From a virus, in the IMG/VR virus record IMGVR_UViG_3300025869_000062, positions 1-29,423 of that record: a stretch of 29,423 nucleotides of DNA. The stretch is one strand, 5' to 3'. Below the pieces are notes generated by a model. That model saw nothing but the letters and a program-made list of their open reading frames with translations, ran no database searches and was not told the origin of the DNA. Within the stretch, counting starts at the first letter, position 1. Each line of letters begins with the position of its first letter. Of this stretch, positions 28,727-29,423 are shown piece after piece. A program made the position numbers and the translations under genes.

Positions 28727-29423
28727 TAGTTATACTCGTAAGTTATCCTGTCGTCCCATACCTTATCAAAATCGGCCGAATTATCTGCCCAGATGATTTC
28801 GAGATCATCTCCTACCTCATAGACACGTTTAATCCGCCAAACAGGATTCGCCCGGTTCGAACCAGGATCTGCCTCGCCGACGTAGGTAAACCCATTTTCC
28901 TCGTCAGTGTCTATTAATCTATCGTATTGTTTTTCCATGCCTATCTGCAGCCTCTCTGTTATATCTAGGAAAGATTGAGACACGAATTTCTTTTTTTCTG
29001 TGTCGAATATTAATATTGCATCACCTTCCATCATATGGCGTTTCTTGAATTCGACATCATCCATCTGTAAAATATTAACAGAACCACCGCCACCGATTTC
29101 TCGGAGAGACTGATTAACTCTTTTTACAAAATCATTGAACTTTGCTGAGATATCCTTGATCGATGCTTCCGTATTCTTTTCATTCGTGCTGAATGCGGTA
29201 CTAATCTTGGTCTCAAATTCTGAGATATCTTTTTTTGTTTCTGAAATGAAACTAGAGATTTGATTTTCTGTAAGTTGTGTGGTTTCTATAAGGTTACGTT
29301 CGAAGGCTTGGATTTCTTGTGTGTAATCTTTACCGTCTTTACCTGCCGTACCACGAGCACCTTTTAAACCTTGTGGTCCTGCTGGGCCTTGTTCTCCTAG
29401 TTGGCCAGGAACGCCCATAGGAC
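28726..29423 (-). CDS. Collagen-like and coiled-coil virion protein, 5' end outside window
   Basis: The reading frame is open to the window edge and begins with Gly-x-y triplets (GPM-GVP-GQL-GEQ-GPA-GPQ and on to GKD-GKD), so the ATG at 29416-29418 lies inside the repeat and is not the true start. Next comes a heptad region (FERNLIETTQLTENQISSFI, then FNDFVKRVNQSLREI), and a globular C-terminal domain from about residue 110 (GGGGSVNILQMDDVEFKKRH, YVGEADPG, WRIKRVYEV, WDDRITYEYN). Collagen plus coiled-coil is typical of trimeric phage tail fibres. The stop overlaps the next start (TAATG). Confidence 0.85.
   Translation of the reverse strand, partial: PMGVPGQLGEQGPAGPQGLKGARGTAGKDGKDYTQEIQAFERNLIETTQLTENQISSFISETKKDISEFETKISTAFSTNEKNTEASIKDISAKFNDFVKRVNQSLREIGGGGSVNILQMDDVEFKKRHMMEGDAILIFDTEKKKFVSQSFLDITERLQIGMEKQYDRLIDTDEENGFTYVGEADPGSNRANPVWRIKRVYEVGDDLEIIWADNSADFDKVWDDRITYEYN

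Noticed and set aside
1-29423. tRNA genes, CRISPR arrays, insertion sequences and integrases
   Set aside because: No cloverleaf, regular spaced repeat, transposase or integrase motif was found on either strand by reading.

Overview
This window is part of the genome of a T4-superfamily myovirus, probably a marine phage of a Gram-negative host. The minus strand carries the T4 head block: prohead protease gp21, scaffold core gp22 and major capsid protein gp23, with a DsbA-type DNA-binding protein convergent to it. Exact T4-type late promoter boxes (TATAAATA) stand in front of most virion gene groups on both strands. Many small conserved genes are of the kind seen in marine T4-like phages. The Gram-negative host is inferred from phage-encoded outer-membrane-type proteins with Sec signals and from the IscU/IscA pair. 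No tRNA, CRISPR array, IS element or integrase was seen, and no stretch over 300 bases lacks a gene.

Layout. (1) 1-1721, plus strand: a chain of very small accessory genes, many joined by TAATG or ATGA overlaps, including an AbrB-like protein and a two-helix membrane protein. (2) 1800-3172: a TorF-family porin, a strong UUCG terminator, then complete iscU and iscA genes for Fe-S cluster assembly. (3) 3213-4948: a late-promoter-driven virion protein and its coupled partner. (4) 4999-8256: six genes behind a perfect late box; the first five encode exported proteins and the sixth a membrane-anchored coiled coil. This is the best candidate for an undescribed system. (5) 8272-10217: three tandem copies of a small beta-barrel-like protein, a tail-anchored peptide, a small predicted outer-membrane protein and a sulfotransferase-like protein. 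(6) 10231-14400: an early-type region with three sigma70-like promoters sharing AAAGTGTTGAC, many small proteins, a DUF262-HNH nuclease and DsbA. (7) A bidirectional terminator at 14425-14444 separates the convergent strands. (8) 14489-29423, minus strand: gp23, gp22, gp21, a small head-region protein, a 302-residue core-like protein in the gp67/gp68 position, then large virion or adhesin proteins, ending in a collagen-like protein cut by the window edge.

How it fits together. Early sigma70-type promoters would drive the 10-14 kb takeover genes. DsbA is known in T4 to act in late transcription, and the TATAAATA boxes then switch on head, fiber and envelope genes. The phage also appears to remodel the host envelope (TorF porin, second barrel, exported cassette) and to supplement Fe-S cluster assembly by plugging IscU (with its HscA-binding LPPVK motif) and IscA into the host ISC machinery. 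All functional statements come from reading the sequence and from memory of families; no search was run.
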